Shown: piece after piece, positions 8,641-17,443 of the stretch
Numbering within the stretch: the first letter of the stretch is position 1
How the letters are laid out: the number at the start of each line of letters is the position of its first letter
Assembly: GCF_014489635.1 (NCBI RefSeq)
Contig: NZ_CP060828.1
Span: 1,488,001-1,552,000 of the forward strand
Origin: Streptomyces roseirectus
GTDB lineage: Bacteria > Actinomycetota > Actinomycetes > Streptomycetales > Streptomycetaceae
Direction of reading: 5' to 3'
Length of the DNA stretch: 64,000 nt
The notes under the pieces: generated by a model
The model's input: the letters and a program-made list of their open reading frames with translations, nothing else
Databases searched by the model: none
What the model was told of the DNA's origin: nothing
Translations under genes and position numbers: made by a program

Positions 8641-8676
8641 AAAAAGGCCGCCCTTCCCATTGAGGAAGAACGGCCT
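8641..8676 (-). terminator. Rho-independent terminator of the tRNA-Pro gene
   Basis: On the minus strand AGGCCG ... CGGCCT forms the base of a hairpin with an inner CTTCC/GGAAG pairing and a TCAA loop, followed by five T. It lies 20 bases after the CCA end of the tRNA. Confidence 0.75.
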
Positions 8677-8694
8677 CCGACCCGCGAGAAAAGC

Positions 8695-8771
<77 letters not shown>

Positions 8772-8883
8772 TTGCCCGTCTGACCTGGGGTTTCCCTTGG
8801 CCTGGCGTGCACGGAAAATATACCGCACTCGGATCAGTGGTCGCGCATCACTTTCGCGGGCGGGGCGGACGGGCGGGGTGGAT

Positions 8884-8911
8884 TTGACCTCAAGCTTGGT
8901 TGAGGTAGCAC
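8884..8911 (+). promoter_or_regulatory. Promoter with embedded palindrome for the split transketolase
   Basis: TTGACC at 8884-8889 and TAGCAC at 8906-8911 are spaced by 16 bases. The spacer is almost exactly the inverted repeat CCTCAAGCTTGGTTGAGG (8888-8905), six-base arms around a six-base centre, placed to block polymerase. Transcription would begin about four bases before the ATG at 8922. Confidence 0.55.
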
Positions 8912-8921
8912 GATCGGTGAC

Positions 8922-9629
8922 ATGACGATCACCGAAGAACTCGGCAGGACGTACGGCTACGACGATCTGGCGTGGCTGATGGGACGGATGACGGGCGACG
9001 AGAAGCACGGACCGGCGGCGACGTCGACGCTGGACGTGGTGTGGGTGCTGTACGACCGGGTGCTGAGGGGCGGGCCGGAGCGGATCGGGGATCCGGGGCG
9101 GGACCGGTTCCTGTTGTCCAAGGGGCACGGGCCGATGGCCTACTACGCGGTCCTCGCGGCGAAGGGCTTCCTGCCGGTGGAGTGGCTGGACGGCTTCGGG
9201 TCCTACGCCTCCCCCCTCGGCCACCACCCCGACCGCACGCTCATCCCCGGCGTGGAGATCGGCAGCGGCTCGCTGGGCCACGGGCTGCCGCTGGCCGTCG
9301 GCACCGCGCTGGGTCTGCGGGCGCAGGGCCTCGACGATCCCGCCGTCTGGGTCCTGGTCGGGGACGCCGAGCTGGACGAGGGCAGCAACCACGAGGCCAT
9401 CGCCTTCGCCGGGCCCGCCGGGCTCGACCGGCTGCACACCGTCGTCGTCGACAACTCCTCCGCGACGCACTCCCGGCCCGGCGGGATCGCCGCACGGTTC
9501 GAGGTGGCCGGGTGGTCGACGGCGACGGTCGACGGGCGCGACCACGAGGCGCTGTACGAGGCGTTCACCGCCCCGCACCCCGGCCGCCCGCACGCGGTCG
9601 TGGCCCGCGTCGAGCCGAAGAACCCGTGA
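8922..9629 (+). CDS. Transketolase, N-terminal (thiamine pyrophosphate-binding) subunit
   Basis: 235 residues covering the ThDP pyrophosphate domain: [19 protein letters not shown], the [16 protein letters not shown] segment, and the Mg/ThDP site [13 protein letters not shown] followed by VVVDNS, the usual GDG-x(n)-N site with GDA in place of GDG. It is a half-length transketolase, and the other half is encoded 280 bases downstream, so the active enzyme is expected to be an alpha2beta2 assembly. The start ATG lies 10 bases after a -10 element, so the leader is very short. The substrate need not be a pentose phosphate; split transketolases often serve branched or secondary sugar pathways. Confidence 0.88.
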   Translation: MTITEELGRTYGYDDLAWLMGRMTGDEKHGPAATSTLDVVWVLYDRVLRGGPERIGDPGRDRFLLSKGHGPMAYYAVLAAKGFLPVEWLDGFGSYASPLGHHPDRTLIPGVEIGSGSLGHGLPLAVGTALGLRAQGLDDPAVWVLVGDAELDEGSNHEAIAFAGPAGLDRLHTVVVDNSSATHSRPGGIAARFEVAGWSTATVDGRDHEALYEAFTAPHPGRPHAVVARVEPKNP

Positions 9630-9689
9630 CCGCCGGACGCCCGAACGGACACGCCGGTCCCGGCTGGGCCGGGGAGCGCATCGATCCCG

Positions 9690-9870
9690 GCCGGCGTGGA
9701 GAAGACGCCGACCTTGGACGTCACAGAGAAGACGCCGCCCCCGGACGACGCAAAGAGCGCGTCGGCCCCCGCTCGGCCGGCGAGCGTTCGAGCCCTGCCC
9801 GGCCCGACGAGCGTTGGAGCCCTGCCCGGCCAGGCGAGCGCCTGGCCCCCGGCCCATCCGGCATCCCCTC
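9690..9870 (+). repeat. Degenerate 27-30 bp tandem repeats between the transketolase halves
   Basis: Units GGCGAGCGTTCGAGCCCTGC... at 9779-9805 and GACGAGCGTTGGAGCCCTGC... at 9806-9832 match closely, and a third, GGCGAGCGCCTGG..., begins at 9833. Upstream, GAGAAGACGCCG occurs twice about 30 bases apart near 9700 and 9730. The array fills most of the 282-base gap 9630-9911. It is open in one frame but has no recognisable domain. Confidence 0.7.
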
Positions 9871-9911
9871 AGCCTCACCCACCCTCACCCCCCGCTTGAC
9901 AGGAGCCCCCC

Positions 9912-10826
9912 ATGGACACCATGCGTGACCGTTTCGCCCCCACTCTCACCCGCATCCTCGACGAGGACCCCCGCGTCGCCGTCGTCCTCGCCGTCATCGG
10001 TGCGGACGCCTTCGGCGAGGCGCGCCGGCGGCACCCCGGGCGGGTGATCGACGTCGGGATCCGTGAGCAGTTGCTGATCGGCGCGGGCGCGGGGCTCGCG
10101 CTGACCGGGATGCGCCCCGTGGTGCACACGTTCGCGAGCTTCCTCGTCGAGCGCCCCTTCGAGCAGGTGAAGCTGGACCTCGGGCACCAGGACGCGGGCG
10201 CGGTGCTGGTGAGCGCGGCGGCGTCGTACGACTGGCCGGCCGGCGGTTTCACCCACATGGCGCCCGGCGACGTCGCCCTGATGGACACGCTGGACGGCTG
10301 GACCGTGCACGTCCCCGGCCATCCCGACGAGGCCGAGACCCTGCTGCGGCACGCGGTGGCCGCCGGGGACGACAAGGTGTACGTCCGCCTGTCGACGCAG
10401 TCGAACACGCGGGCCCTGCCGGTCGACGGCCACGGCTTCCTGACCGTCCGTGAGGGCCGGCGCGGGGTCGTCGTCGCCGTCGGGACGACGCTGGACGCGG
10501 TGCTCACGGCGACGGAGCACCTGGACGTGACCGTCCTGTACGCGACGACCGTCCGCCCCTTCGACGCGGAGTCCCTGCGCCGGGCCACCGACTCGGCCGG
10601 GACGGACGTCGTCCTCGTCGAGCCCTATCTCGCGGGGACCTCCACGCCCGCCGCGAGCGAGGCCCTGTCCGACCGCCCGCACCGTGTCCTCGCCCTCGGT
10701 GTCGGCCGACGCGAGCTGCGCCGCTACGGCACGGTGGAGGAGCACACCGCCGCGCACGGTCTGGACCCGGCGTCCCTGAGGGAGCGGATCGGGGCGTTCC
10801 TGGGTCGCAGGACGGCGGCGGCCTGA
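9912..10826 (+). CDS. Transketolase, C-terminal (pyrimidine-binding) subunit
   Basis: 304 residues, starting at an ATG with AGGAG eight bases upstream. The pyrimidine domain has VIDVGIREQLLIGAGAGLALTG, whose Glu activates thiamine, then TFASFLVERPFEQVKLD; the C-terminal transketolase domain begins near GFLTVREGRRGVVVAVGTT. It pairs with the N-terminal subunit upstream. The DNA between them is repetitive and may be the remains of a linker or a site of expansion. Confidence 0.88.
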   Translation: MDTMRDRFAPTLTRILDEDPRVAVVLAVIGADAFGEARRRHPGRVIDVGIREQLLIGAGAGLALTGMRPVVHTFASFLVERPFEQVKLDLGHQDAGAVLVSAAASYDWPAGGFTHMAPGDVALMDTLDGWTVHVPGHPDEAETLLRHAVAAGDDKVYVRLSTQSNTRALPVDGHGFLTVREGRRGVVVAVGTTLDAVLTATEHLDVTVLYATTVRPFDAESLRRATDSAGTDVVLVEPYLAGTSTPAASEALSDRPHRVLALGVGRRELRRYGTVEEHTAAHGLDPASLRERIGAFLGRRTAAA

Positions 10827-10865
10827 CGCCGGCTGCGTGGAAGGGGCCGGAAGGGCGGGCCGGCC

Positions 10866-11222
10866 CTACACCCCCGTCACCCCCAGCTCCGGGTACGCCT
10901 CCAGCAGCCTCCCCGGCGCCGCCTGTCTCCACGAGTCCGCGAGGATCGCCCGCAGTTCGTCCTCGTCGTCCACGGCGGACAGGCGGGCGCGGACCCAGGC
11001 GAACTGGGACTCGTGGTCGGCGATCCAGAACTTCCCGGGTTCGGCGAGGACGAGTTCGTCGCGCTCCTCCTTGGGGCAGCGGACGGCGAGGGAGGTCTCG
11101 TCCTCGGGGAGGGTGGCGAACATCTTCCCCGCGACGCGGAACGTCGGCATGCTCCAGGCGATCTTCTCCGTGGTGTCGGGCAGGGACAGGGCGATTCGGC
11201 GTACGTCTTCGGCGTCCGGCAT
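10866..11222 (-). CDS. MmcQ/YjbR-family protein
   Basis: 118 residues from the ATG at 11222 (a GTG at 11246 would add eight residues). The sequence MPDAEDVRRIALSLPDTTEKIAW..PTFRVAGKMFATL, then ELVLAEPGKFWIADH, is characteristic of the small YjbR/CyaY-fold family often annotated as DNA-binding. Biochemical function is not established for the family. It is followed 30 bases upstream on the same strand by the GNAT gene, so the two may be co-transcribed. Confidence 0.85.
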   Translation of the reverse strand: MPDAEDVRRIALSLPDTTEKIAWSMPTFRVAGKMFATLPEDETSLAVRCPKEERDELVLAEPGKFWIADHESQFAWVRARLSAVDDEDELRAILADSWRQAAPGRLLEAYPELGVTGV

Positions 11223-11252
11223 GCTTCGCACCGTACCGGCCACCACTGACAG

Positions 11253-11762
11253 TCACCCTCCGGAGCCCGGCGGGCCGATGCGCTTGTAGTACAAAGTCGT
11301 CGGCCGCAGCGTCCCGCCCGGATCCGCCGCGTAGTCCGGAATCACCCCGGCCCGCGTCCACCCCGCCCCCTGGTACAGCCGCTCGGCGGGACTGTCCGTC
11401 TCCGTGTCGAGGTGCAGCAGCGTCACCCCGTCCGCGACGGCCGCCTCCTCGGCGGCGTCGAGCAGCCGCCGTCCGAGCCCCCGCCCGCGCGCGTCCCGCG
11501 CGACCATCAGCTTGACCAGCTCCGCGCGGTGACGGCTGTTGGGCTTGTCCGGGAAGGCGAGGCTGACCGTGCCGACGACGCGCGGGCCCTCGTGGGCGAC
11601 CCAGACCGTCAGCCGGGGGTCGGCGGCGCGCTCCTTCCACCAGGCGAGGGCGTCCGCGTGGTCGAGGGGTGCGAGGAAGCCGACGGAGGCGCCCGCGTCG
11701 ACGACCTCGACGAGGAGGTCCGCGAGGCCGTCGAGGGCGGTGGGATCGAGCGCGGTGATCAT
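11253..11762 (-). CDS. GNAT-family N-acetyltransferase
   Basis: 169 residues. The acetyl-CoA pyrophosphate loop is in VKLMVARDARGRGLGRRLLDAAEEAA (Q/RxxGxG/A type), preceded by the strand VVGTVSLAF and followed by LLHLDTETDSPAERLYQGAGWTRAG. The domain fills nearly the whole protein. The substrate is unknown. It lies upstream of the YjbR gene on the same strand. Confidence 0.88.
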   Translation of the reverse strand: MITALDPTALDGLADLLVEVVDAGASVGFLAPLDHADALAWWKERAADPRLTVWVAHEGPRVVGTVSLAFPDKPNSRHRAELVKLMVARDARGRGLGRRLLDAAEEAAVADGVTLLHLDTETDSPAERLYQGAGWTRAGVIPDYAADPGGTLRPTTLYYKRIGPPGSGG

Positions 11763-11798
11763 GTCACCGGACTGTAGTACCGGGACGCGGCGTCCGGG

Positions 11799-12701
11799 CT
11801 ACACCCCGCTCACCTCGGCCAGCGCCGCGAGGACGGGCCGGATCAGCGGATGCGTCTCCGCGCCGCGCCTTATCGCCGCGAAGACCCGCCGCGTGGGCGC
11901 GACCCCGTCGACGGGCCGCACCGAGACCCCGGCGAGGTCCATGCCGCGCAGCGCCGAACGCGGGACGAGGGCGACGCCCGCGCCGACGGCGACCAGCGCG
12001 ACGACCGCGCGGAAGTCGTCCGAGGCGTGCTCCACGCGCGGCTGGAACCCGGCGTTCTCGCAGGCCAGGACGGCGACGTCATGACAGGGGTTGCCGGGGT
12101 AGGGCCCGACCCAGACGTCCTTGGCCAGCTCGGCGAGCGGCACCTCGGCGGCGTCCGCGAGCCGGTGGTGCGCGGGGACGACCGCGTCGAAGGGCTCGGC
12201 GTAGAGGGGGACGTGGGTGAGGCGGGGGTCGTCGGCGGGCGGGGCGCCGCGGTACTCGACGGCGACGGCGACGTCCACCTGCCGGTCGAGGACCATCGGC
12301 AGGCTCGCGTCACCCTCCGCGTCCTGGACGCGCAGCCGGATGCCGGGCGCGGTGCGGGCAAGGCGGGTCATCGCGGGGGCGACGACGAGCGCGATGCCGG
12401 TGGCGAACGCGGCGACGGTGACCGTGCCGGCCTCGCCGTTGCTGTACGCCGCCAACTCGGCTTCCGCGCGCTCCAGTTGGGCGAGGACGGCGTTGGTGTG
12501 GCCGAGCAGGATCTCGCCGGCCGGGGTGAGGCGTACGCCCTTGGCGCCGCGTTCGACGAGGCGGTGGCCGGTCTCCTGTTCCAGCGCGGCGAGCTGCTGG
12601 GAGACGGCGGAGGGGGTGAGGTAGAGCGCGGCGGCAGCCGCGGTGACCGTACGGTGGTCGGCCACCGCACGGAGGATGTGGAGCCGCCGGGCTTCGATCA
12701 T
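11799..12701 (-). CDS. LysR-family transcriptional regulator
   Basis: 300 residues. An N-terminal winged HTH (ILRAVADHRTVTAAAAALYLTPSAVSQQLAALEQETG) is followed by the periplasmic-binding-like effector domain ending in PLIRPVLAALAEVSGV. It lies 44 bases downstream of kbl on the same strand and has its own -10 element, so it may be expressed alone or read through from tdh-kbl. A role in threonine or amino-acid control is suggested only by position. Confidence 0.9.
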   Translation of the reverse strand: MIEARRLHILRAVADHRTVTAAAAALYLTPSAVSQQLAALEQETGHRLVERGAKGVRLTPAGEILLGHTNAVLAQLERAEAELAAYSNGEAGTVTVAAFATGIALVVAPAMTRLARTAPGIRLRVQDAEGDASLPMVLDRQVDVAVAVEYRGAPPADDPRLTHVPLYAEPFDAVVPAHHRLADAAEVPLAELAKDVWVGPYPGNPCHDVAVLACENAGFQPRVEHASDDFRAVVALVAVGAGVALVPRSALRGMDLAGVSVRPVDGVAPTRRVFAAIRRGAETHPLIRPVLAALAEVSGV

Positions 12702-12708
12702 GGGTCCG

Positions 12709-12714
12709 ATTATC
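12709..12714 (-). promoter_or_regulatory. Leaderless -10 element of the LysR gene
   Basis: On the minus strand GATAAT lies seven bases before the ATG at 12701, so transcription should start at or one base from the start codon. The preceding 30 bases are AT-rich for this genome. No strong -35 hexamer is visible (TAGGTC at the right distance is poor). Confidence 0.5.
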
Positions 12715-12745
12715 GCAAGGTACTCAAAACTGACCTAATCGCTCC

Positions 12746-13939
12746 TCACGCGTCCAGTTGCTCGCGCGCCGACACGAACGCGTCCACCGCCCGGTTCACG
12801 TCCGCCGTCGAGTGCGCCGCCGACAGCTGGACCCTGATACGCGCCTGCCCCTGCGGAACGACCGGGTACGAGAAGCCGATCACGTACACGCCCCGCTCAA
12901 GGAGCAGTTCCGCGAGGCGCCCCGCCCTCGCCGCGTCCCCGATCATCACCGGGGCGATGGGGTGCTCGCCAGGGAGGATGTCGAACCCCTCCTCGGTCAT
13001 CCGGCGCCGGAACAGCGCCGTGTTCTCGGCGAGGCGCGCGCGCAGGTCACCGGCGGACTCCAGCAGGTCGAGGACCTTGAGGGAGGCCGCGGCGATGACC
13101 GGCGCGAGGGTGTTGGAGAAGAGGTAGGGGCGGGAGCGCTGGCGCAGCAGGGCGACGATCTCGGCGCGCGCGGCGACGTACCCGCCGGACGCGCCGCCGA
13201 GGGCCTTGCCGAGGGTGCCGGTGACGATGTCGACGCGGTCCATGACGCCGTGCAGTTCGGGTGTGCCGCGTCCGCCGGGGCCGGTGAAGCCGACGGCGTG
13301 GGAGTCGTCGACCATGACCATCGCGTCGTACCGGTCGGCGAGGTCGCAGATCTCGCGCAGGGGGGCGACGTAGCCGTCCATGGAGAAGACGCCGTCGGTG
13401 ACGACCAGGCGGCGCCGGGCCGACTGCGCTTCCTTCAACTGGCGTTCCAGGTCGGCGAGATCGCGGTTGGCGTAGCGCAGGCGGCGGGCCTTGGACAGGC
13501 GGATGCCGTCGATGATGGAGGCGTGGTTGAGGGCGTCGGAGATCACCGCGTCCTCCTCGCCGAGCAGGGTCTCGAAGACGCCGCCGTTCGCGTCGAAGCA
13601 GGACGAGTAGAGGATCGTGTCCTCCTGTCCGAGGAACCGCGACAGCCGCGCCTCCAGTTCCTTGTGCACCTCCTGCGTCCCGCAGATGAAGCGGACGGAG
13701 GCCATGCCGTAGCCCCAGCGGTCGAGTGCGTGGTGCGCGGCGTCGATCACCTCGGGGTGGTCGGCGAGGCCGAGGTAGTTGTTCGCACAGAAGTTCAGCA
13801 CCTCGCCGGGGCGCCCGCCGGAGCTGACGTTGACGGTCGCCGACTGCGGTGTGTCGATGACGCGTTCGGGCTTGTGGAGCCCGGCGGCGCGGATGTCGTC
13901 GAGGGTGGCGCGCAGGTCGTCGCGCACGGAGTCGAACAT
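12746..13939 (-). CDS. kbl: Glycine C-acetyltransferase (2-amino-3-ketobutyrate CoA ligase)
   Basis: 397 residues, the usual length. It is an alpha-oxoamine synthase of PLP fold type [17 protein letters not shown], the [15 protein letters not shown] cofactor motif, and the Schiff-base Lys in [10 protein letters not shown]. It converts 2-amino-3-ketobutyrate and CoA into glycine and acetyl-CoA, the second step of threonine degradation. The gene starts 10 bases after the tdh stop, which makes the tdh-kbl operon clear. Confidence 0.95.
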   Translation of the reverse strand: MFDSVRDDLRATLDDIRAAGLHKPERVIDTPQSATVNVSSGGRPGEVLNFCANNYLGLADHPEVIDAAHHALDRWGYGMASVRFICGTQEVHKELEARLSRFLGQEDTILYSSCFDANGGVFETLLGEEDAVISDALNHASIIDGIRLSKARRLRYANRDLADLERQLKEAQSARRRLVVTDGVFSMDGYVAPLREICDLADRYDAMVMVDDSHAVGFTGPGGRGTPELHGVMDRVDIVTGTLGKALGGASGGYVAARAEIVALLRQRSRPYLFSNTLAPVIAAASLKVLDLLESAGDLRARLAENTALFRRRMTEEGFDILPGEHPIAPVMIGDAARAGRLAELLLERGVYVIGFSYPVVPQGQARIRVQLSAAHSTADVNRAVDAFVSAREQLDA

Positions 13940-13949
13940 CGTGGATCCT

Positions 13950-14978
13950 TCAGCTCGTCCAGTCGAGGATGACCTTGCCGCCCCTGCCGCTCGCGGCGTC
14001 GGCGAACGCGGCCTCGTGGTCGCGGTGGTCGTAGCGGCCGGTGATGACGGGGGCGAGGTCGAGGCCGCCCTCCAGGAGGACGGACATGGCGTACCAGGTC
14101 TCGAACATCTCGCGGCCGTAGATGCCCTTGAGGGTGATCATCGAGGTGACGATCCGGACCCAGTCGACGGGGAACTCCTCGGCCGGCAGCCCCAGCATGG
14201 CGATCTTGCCGCCGTGCGTCATGTTGGCGATCATGTCGCGCAGCGCCTCGGGCCGGCCGGACATCTCAAGCCCGACGTCGAAGCCCTCCCGCAGCCCCAA
14301 CTCCCGCTGCCCGTCGACGATCTGACGCTCCGACACGTTCAGCGCGAGGCTGGCGCCGATCTTGCGTGCGAGGTCGAGGCGTTCCTCGCTGACGTCGGTG
14401 ACGACGACGTTGCGCGCGCCCGCGTGCCGGGCGACGGCCGCCGCCATGAGGCCGATGGGCCCCGCGCCGGTGACGAGGACGTCCTCGCCGACGAGGGGGA
14501 ACGACAGCGCCGTGTGGACGGCGTTGCCGAACGGGTCGAAGATCGCGGCGACGTCGAGGTCGACGGGGACCCGGTGCACCCACACGTTGGACGCGGGCAG
14601 CGCGACGTACTCCGCGAACGCCCCGTCCCGGCCGACGCCGAGCCCGACCGTCGCCCGGCACAGGTGCCGCCGGCCGGCGAGGCAGTTGCGGCACTTCCCG
14701 CACACGAGGTGCCCCTCGCCGCTGACCCGGTCGCCGATCGCGACGTCCGTGACGCCGGCGCCCAGTTCGACGACCTCGCCGACGAACTCGTGCCCCACGA
14801 CCAGCGGGGCGGTGATCGACCGGCTGGCCCAGCCGTCCCACGCGCGGATGTGCAGGTCGGTGCCGCAGATCCCGGTGCGGGCCACCTTGATCAGCACGTC
14901 ACCGGCGCCGACCGCCGGCTCCGGTACGTCCCTGAGCCACAGTCCAGGCTCCGCCTTCTCCTTGACCAGCGCCTTCAA
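13950..14978 (-). CDS. tdh: L-threonine 3-dehydrogenase
   Basis: 342 residues when started at the TTG at 14978, which has CAGGAG eight bases upstream; this gives exactly the family's normal length, whereas the longer open frame does not. It is a zinc-dependent medium-chain dehydrogenase: catalytic-zinc Cys in [17 protein letters not shown], four structural-zinc Cys in [15 protein letters not shown], and the NAD-binding [10 protein letters not shown]. It oxidises threonine to 2-amino-3-ketobutyrate for Kbl. First gene of the operon. Confidence 0.93.
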   Translation of the reverse strand: MKALVKEKAEPGLWLRDVPEPAVGAGDVLIKVARTGICGTDLHIRAWDGWASRSITAPLVVGHEFVGEVVELGAGVTDVAIGDRVSGEGHLVCGKCRNCLAGRRHLCRATVGLGVGRDGAFAEYVALPASNVWVHRVPVDLDVAAIFDPFGNAVHTALSFPLVGEDVLVTGAGPIGLMAAAVARHAGARNVVVTDVSEERLDLARKIGASLALNVSERQIVDGQRELGLREGFDVGLEMSGRPEALRDMIANMTHGGKIAMLGLPAEEFPVDWVRIVTSMITLKGIYGREMFETWYAMSVLLEGGLDLAPVITGRYDHRDHEAAFADAASGRGGKVILDWTS

Positions 14979-15126
14979 CGCAGCGGCTCCTGAGGTGAGT
15001 TGTCCGGTCGCGGGCACGGCTGGGCGGCCCGGGTCCGGGGAGGGGGAACGGATACGACCAGCAATCTGCCGCACCGGTGGTGCCCCGGTCCATCGAGCTT
15101 TTCTTAAGCGCCGCCGCAGTTGCGCT

Positions 15127-15660
15127 TCACGCCCTCTCCTCCAGCCGCACGACCAGTTCGGCGGCGGTCGCCTTGACGGTCTCAAGGCCCGTCGTCCCCC
15201 AGGTGCGCGGCGTCAGGTCGGCGACACAGACCGTGCCGAGGACCATGCCGGTGCTGTCGAGCAGGGGCGCCCCGAGGTAGGAGCGGACGCCGTACTCGTC
15301 GACGATCGGATTGCCGGCGAACCGCGGGTAGTCGCCGACGTCCTCCAGGGCCAACGCCCGCCGCCGGACGACGACATGGGGGCAGTAGCCGTGGTCGCGG
15401 GGCAGCGTGCGCCCCAACTCCCCCTTGCCGCCCGGCGCGACGTACAGGCCGGCGAAGAACTGCCGTTGCTCGCCGACGAAGTTGACCATCCCGTAGGGCG
15501 CGCGGGTGAGTTCCGCGAGGCGCTGCGCGAGCCGGTCCAGCATGGGCTCCGCGCGCTCCCCGAGGCCGAGTCGGCTCAGCCTCCGGGCCCGCGCGGGGGC
15601 CTCCCGGTCCTCCGGGGTCACCAGCAGCCGCCCCACCGGCCGCGGCGGTCCGTAGCTCAT
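15127..15660 (-). CDS. GAF-domain sensor protein next to the conservon
   Basis: 177 residues, almost entirely one GAF domain ([17 protein letters not shown] ... [51 protein letters not shown]), which binds small molecules or cofactors. The Cys-Pro-His near residue 100 could be a ligand-contact site. It starts 29 bases after the conservon GTPase stop and is probably co-transcribed as an accessory signalling subunit. Several conservons carry a cytochrome P450 at this position instead. Confidence 0.85.
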   Translation of the reverse strand: MSYGPPRPVGRLLVTPEDREAPARARRLSRLGLGERAEPMLDRLAQRLAELTRAPYGMVNFVGEQRQFFAGLYVAPGGKGELGRTLPRDHGYCPHVVVRRRALALEDVGDYPRFAGNPIVDEYGVRSYLGAPLLDSTGMVLGTVCVADLTPRTWGTTGLETVKATAAELVVRLEERA

Positions 15661-15689
15661 CTCAGGGCTCCTCTCGTGGAGTTGCGGGA

Positions 15690-16382
15690 TCACGCTCGGG
15701 CGTTCTCGGCGGGGGTGTGCGCGATGAGGTGCTTGACGAGGGTCAGCAGGGTCTGGACGCCGGACGCGGAGATCCGGGCGTCGCAGCGGACCACCGGGAT
15801 CGCCGGGTTGAGGTCCAGAGCGGCCCGGACCTCCTCCGGGTGGTACCGGTGTCCGCCGTCGAACTCGTTGACGGCGACGATGAATCCGAGGCCGCGCTCC
15901 TCGAAGAAGTCGACGGCCGCGAAGCAGTCCTGGAGGCGGCGCGTGTCGGCGAGGATCACCGCGCCGAGGGCGCCCTCGCACAACTCGTCCCACATGAACC
16001 AGAACCGCTGCTGGCCGGGGGTGCCGAACAGGTACAGGACGTGGTCCTGGTCCAGGGTGATCCGGCCGAAGTCCATCGCGACGGTCGTCTCCACCTTGTT
16101 CTCGACGCCGTCGAGACTGTCGGTGCCGGCGCTGACGGTGGTGAGCAGTTCCTCCGTGCACAGCGGCGCGATCTCGCTGACCGCGCCGACGAAGGTGGTC
16201 TTGCCGACGCCGAAGCCGCCCGCGATCAGCACCTTCAGCGCGGTCGGGAAGGGAGCCTGGCCGTCGTCCGGGTCGTACGGGTCATCCGGGTCGTCGGGGT
16301 CATCGGGGTCGTAGGGGTCGTACGGGGCGCGGACGCCGTACTCGTCGCGCGCGCCGTACTCAGAGCTGTCGTCGTAGTCCAT
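15690..16382 (-). CDS. cvnD: Conservon GTPase (CvnD-type)
   Basis: 230 residues. A Ras-like small GTPase: P-loop GGFGVGKTT, switch II GTPGQQRFW and, in the place of NKxD, VAVNEFDG. A low-complexity acidic leader (DPYDPDDPDDPDDPYDPDD) of about 40 residues precedes the domain and is unusual in length. The start overlaps the cvnC stop by 23 bases, and translation is probably coupled. In known conservons CvnD works with CvnA-C in a membrane-associated switch resembling a eukaryotic G-protein module. Confidence 0.92.
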   Translation of the reverse strand: MDYDDSSEYGARDEYGVRAPYDPYDPDDPDDPDDPYDPDDGQAPFPTALKVLIAGGFGVGKTTFVGAVSEIAPLCTEELLTTVSAGTDSLDGVENKVETTVAMDFGRITLDQDHVLYLFGTPGQQRFWFMWDELCEGALGAVILADTRRLQDCFAAVDFFEERGLGFIVAVNEFDGGHRYHPEEVRAALDLNPAIPVVRCDARISASGVQTLLTLVKHLIAHTPAENARA

Positions 16383-16728
16383 CGAGCACCGCCTCCAGTA
16401 GGGCCCGGTCGGTGGGGTTGTGGTGGAACTCCGGGGGTTTGGTGGTGAGTGCCCCGCAGTCCACGAGGTCCGACAGCAGCACCTTGGTGACCGCGGCCGG
16501 CAGCTTCAGGTGGGCGGCCACCTCGGCGACCGGGACGGGAGCGCGGCACAGGTCGAGGGCCTGCGCGTGCTCGGGTCCCAGGTAGCCGAGGGGGCTCGTC
16601 CCGGTGGCCCGCACCTGCGACATCAGATCCAGGGCGACGGTGGGCCTGGTGCGCCCGTTGCTCACGGTGAAGGGGCGCACCAGCCGGCCGGCCGCGTCGT
16701 CGAGCCAGGGCTCGTCGCCGGCCGCCAT
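16360..16728 (-). CDS. cvnC: Conservon DUF742 protein (CvnC-type)
   Basis: 122 residues from the ATG at 16728; a GTG immediately upstream is an alternative. DUF742 features are LVRPFTVSNGRTRP near the start, LGPEHAQALDLCRAPVPVAEVAAHLKLP (a winged-helix-like segment), and the terminal PPEFHHNPTDRALLEAVLDGLRRL-type tail. It sits between the roadblock gene and the GTPase gene with five bases to the former. Confidence 0.92.
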   Translation of the reverse strand: MAAGDEPWLDDAAGRLVRPFTVSNGRTRPTVALDLMSQVRATGTSPLGYLGPEHAQALDLCRAPVPVAEVAAHLKLPAAVTKVLLSDLVDCGALTTKPPEFHHNPTDRALLEAVLDGLRRQL

Positions 16729-16733
16729 CACGC

Positions 16734-17171
16734 TCAAGACCTCATCGCCGGGGGTTCGACGGGGTGCTGCCGGGGCGCGGTCACGAGGTACGGCCGCACG
16801 CTCTTGACCAGCATCGCCATCTCGTAACCCAGCACCGCGGCGTCGGCCTCGCGGCCGGCCATCACGGCGAGGCACGTGCCGGAGCCCGCGGTCGTCACGA
16901 ACAGCAGCGCGGAGTCCAGTTCGACCACCACCTGCCGTACGTCCCCGCCGTCCGCGAACCGCACGCCCGCGCTGCGGCCCAGCGAGTACAGGCCCGAGGC
17001 CAGCGCCGCCATGTGGTCCGCGCTGTCGTGGTCCATGCCGTGCACGGACTTCACCAGTCCGTCGCACGACAGCAGCACCGCACTCGTCGTATGCGGCACC
17101 CGCTGCACGAGGCCGCTCATCAGCCAGTCGAGATCGGATACCTGGCCGGTCGTCGGCGCATCGCTCGCCAT
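16734..17171 (-). CDS. cvnB: Conservon roadblock/LC7 protein (CvnB-type)
   Basis: 145 residues with the roadblock/LC7 fold: LDWLMSGLVQRVPHTTSAVLLSCDGL at the start, ADHMAALASGLYSLGRSA and a final strand-helix pair (CLAVMAGREADAAVLGYEM). Such proteins stimulate GTP hydrolysis or exchange on small GTPases, here CvnD. AAGGAG lies 12 bases before the ATG. It follows the short Pro-rich ORF by 32 bases. Confidence 0.92.
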   Translation of the reverse strand: MASDAPTTGQVSDLDWLMSGLVQRVPHTTSAVLLSCDGLVKSVHGMDHDSADHMAALASGLYSLGRSAGVRFADGGDVRQVVVELDSALLFVTTAGSGTCLAVMAGREADAAVLGYEMAMLVKSVRPYLVTAPRQHPVEPPAMRS

Positions 17172-17203
17172 GGTGGATCGACTCCTTGAGGGGGTTGCGG
17201 AGG

Positions 17204-17443
17204 TCAGCGGTGGGGGTGGGAAGGCTTGGGGACATCGACGTCCGCGGCGGCCACCGGGACGGTTCGCCGGGGGCGCCTGCCCGTGGGGCGGGGGCTCGGG
17301 GCGGACGCCGGGGTGGAGCGGGGGTGCGTCCGTCCCGGGGTGAGGGCGGACGGCGTCGGCGGGGCGGGGGTGTCCGGTGCCGAGGGCGCCTCGGCGGGCG
17401 TCGGGGGCGGGAGGGGGTGCGTGTCGTGTGGGTGCTCGGTCAT
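17204..17443 (-). CDS. Small Pro/Thr-rich ORF inserted in the conservon
   Basis: 79 residues, beginning MTEHPHDTHPLPPP and about one third Pro, with a basic C-terminal end. Its ATG overlaps the cvnA stop as ATGA, the usual sign of coupled translation, and it fills the gap up to cvnB. No domain, signal peptide or membrane segment is visible. It resembles the low-complexity tail of CvnA in composition, so it could instead be a piece of that tail separated by a frameshift. No RBS was seen beyond the overlap. Function unknown. Confidence 0.5.
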   Translation of the reverse strand: MTEHPHDTHPLPPPTPAEAPSAPDTPAPPTPSALTPGRTHPRSTPASAPSPRPTGRRPRRTVPVAAADVDVPKPSHPHR

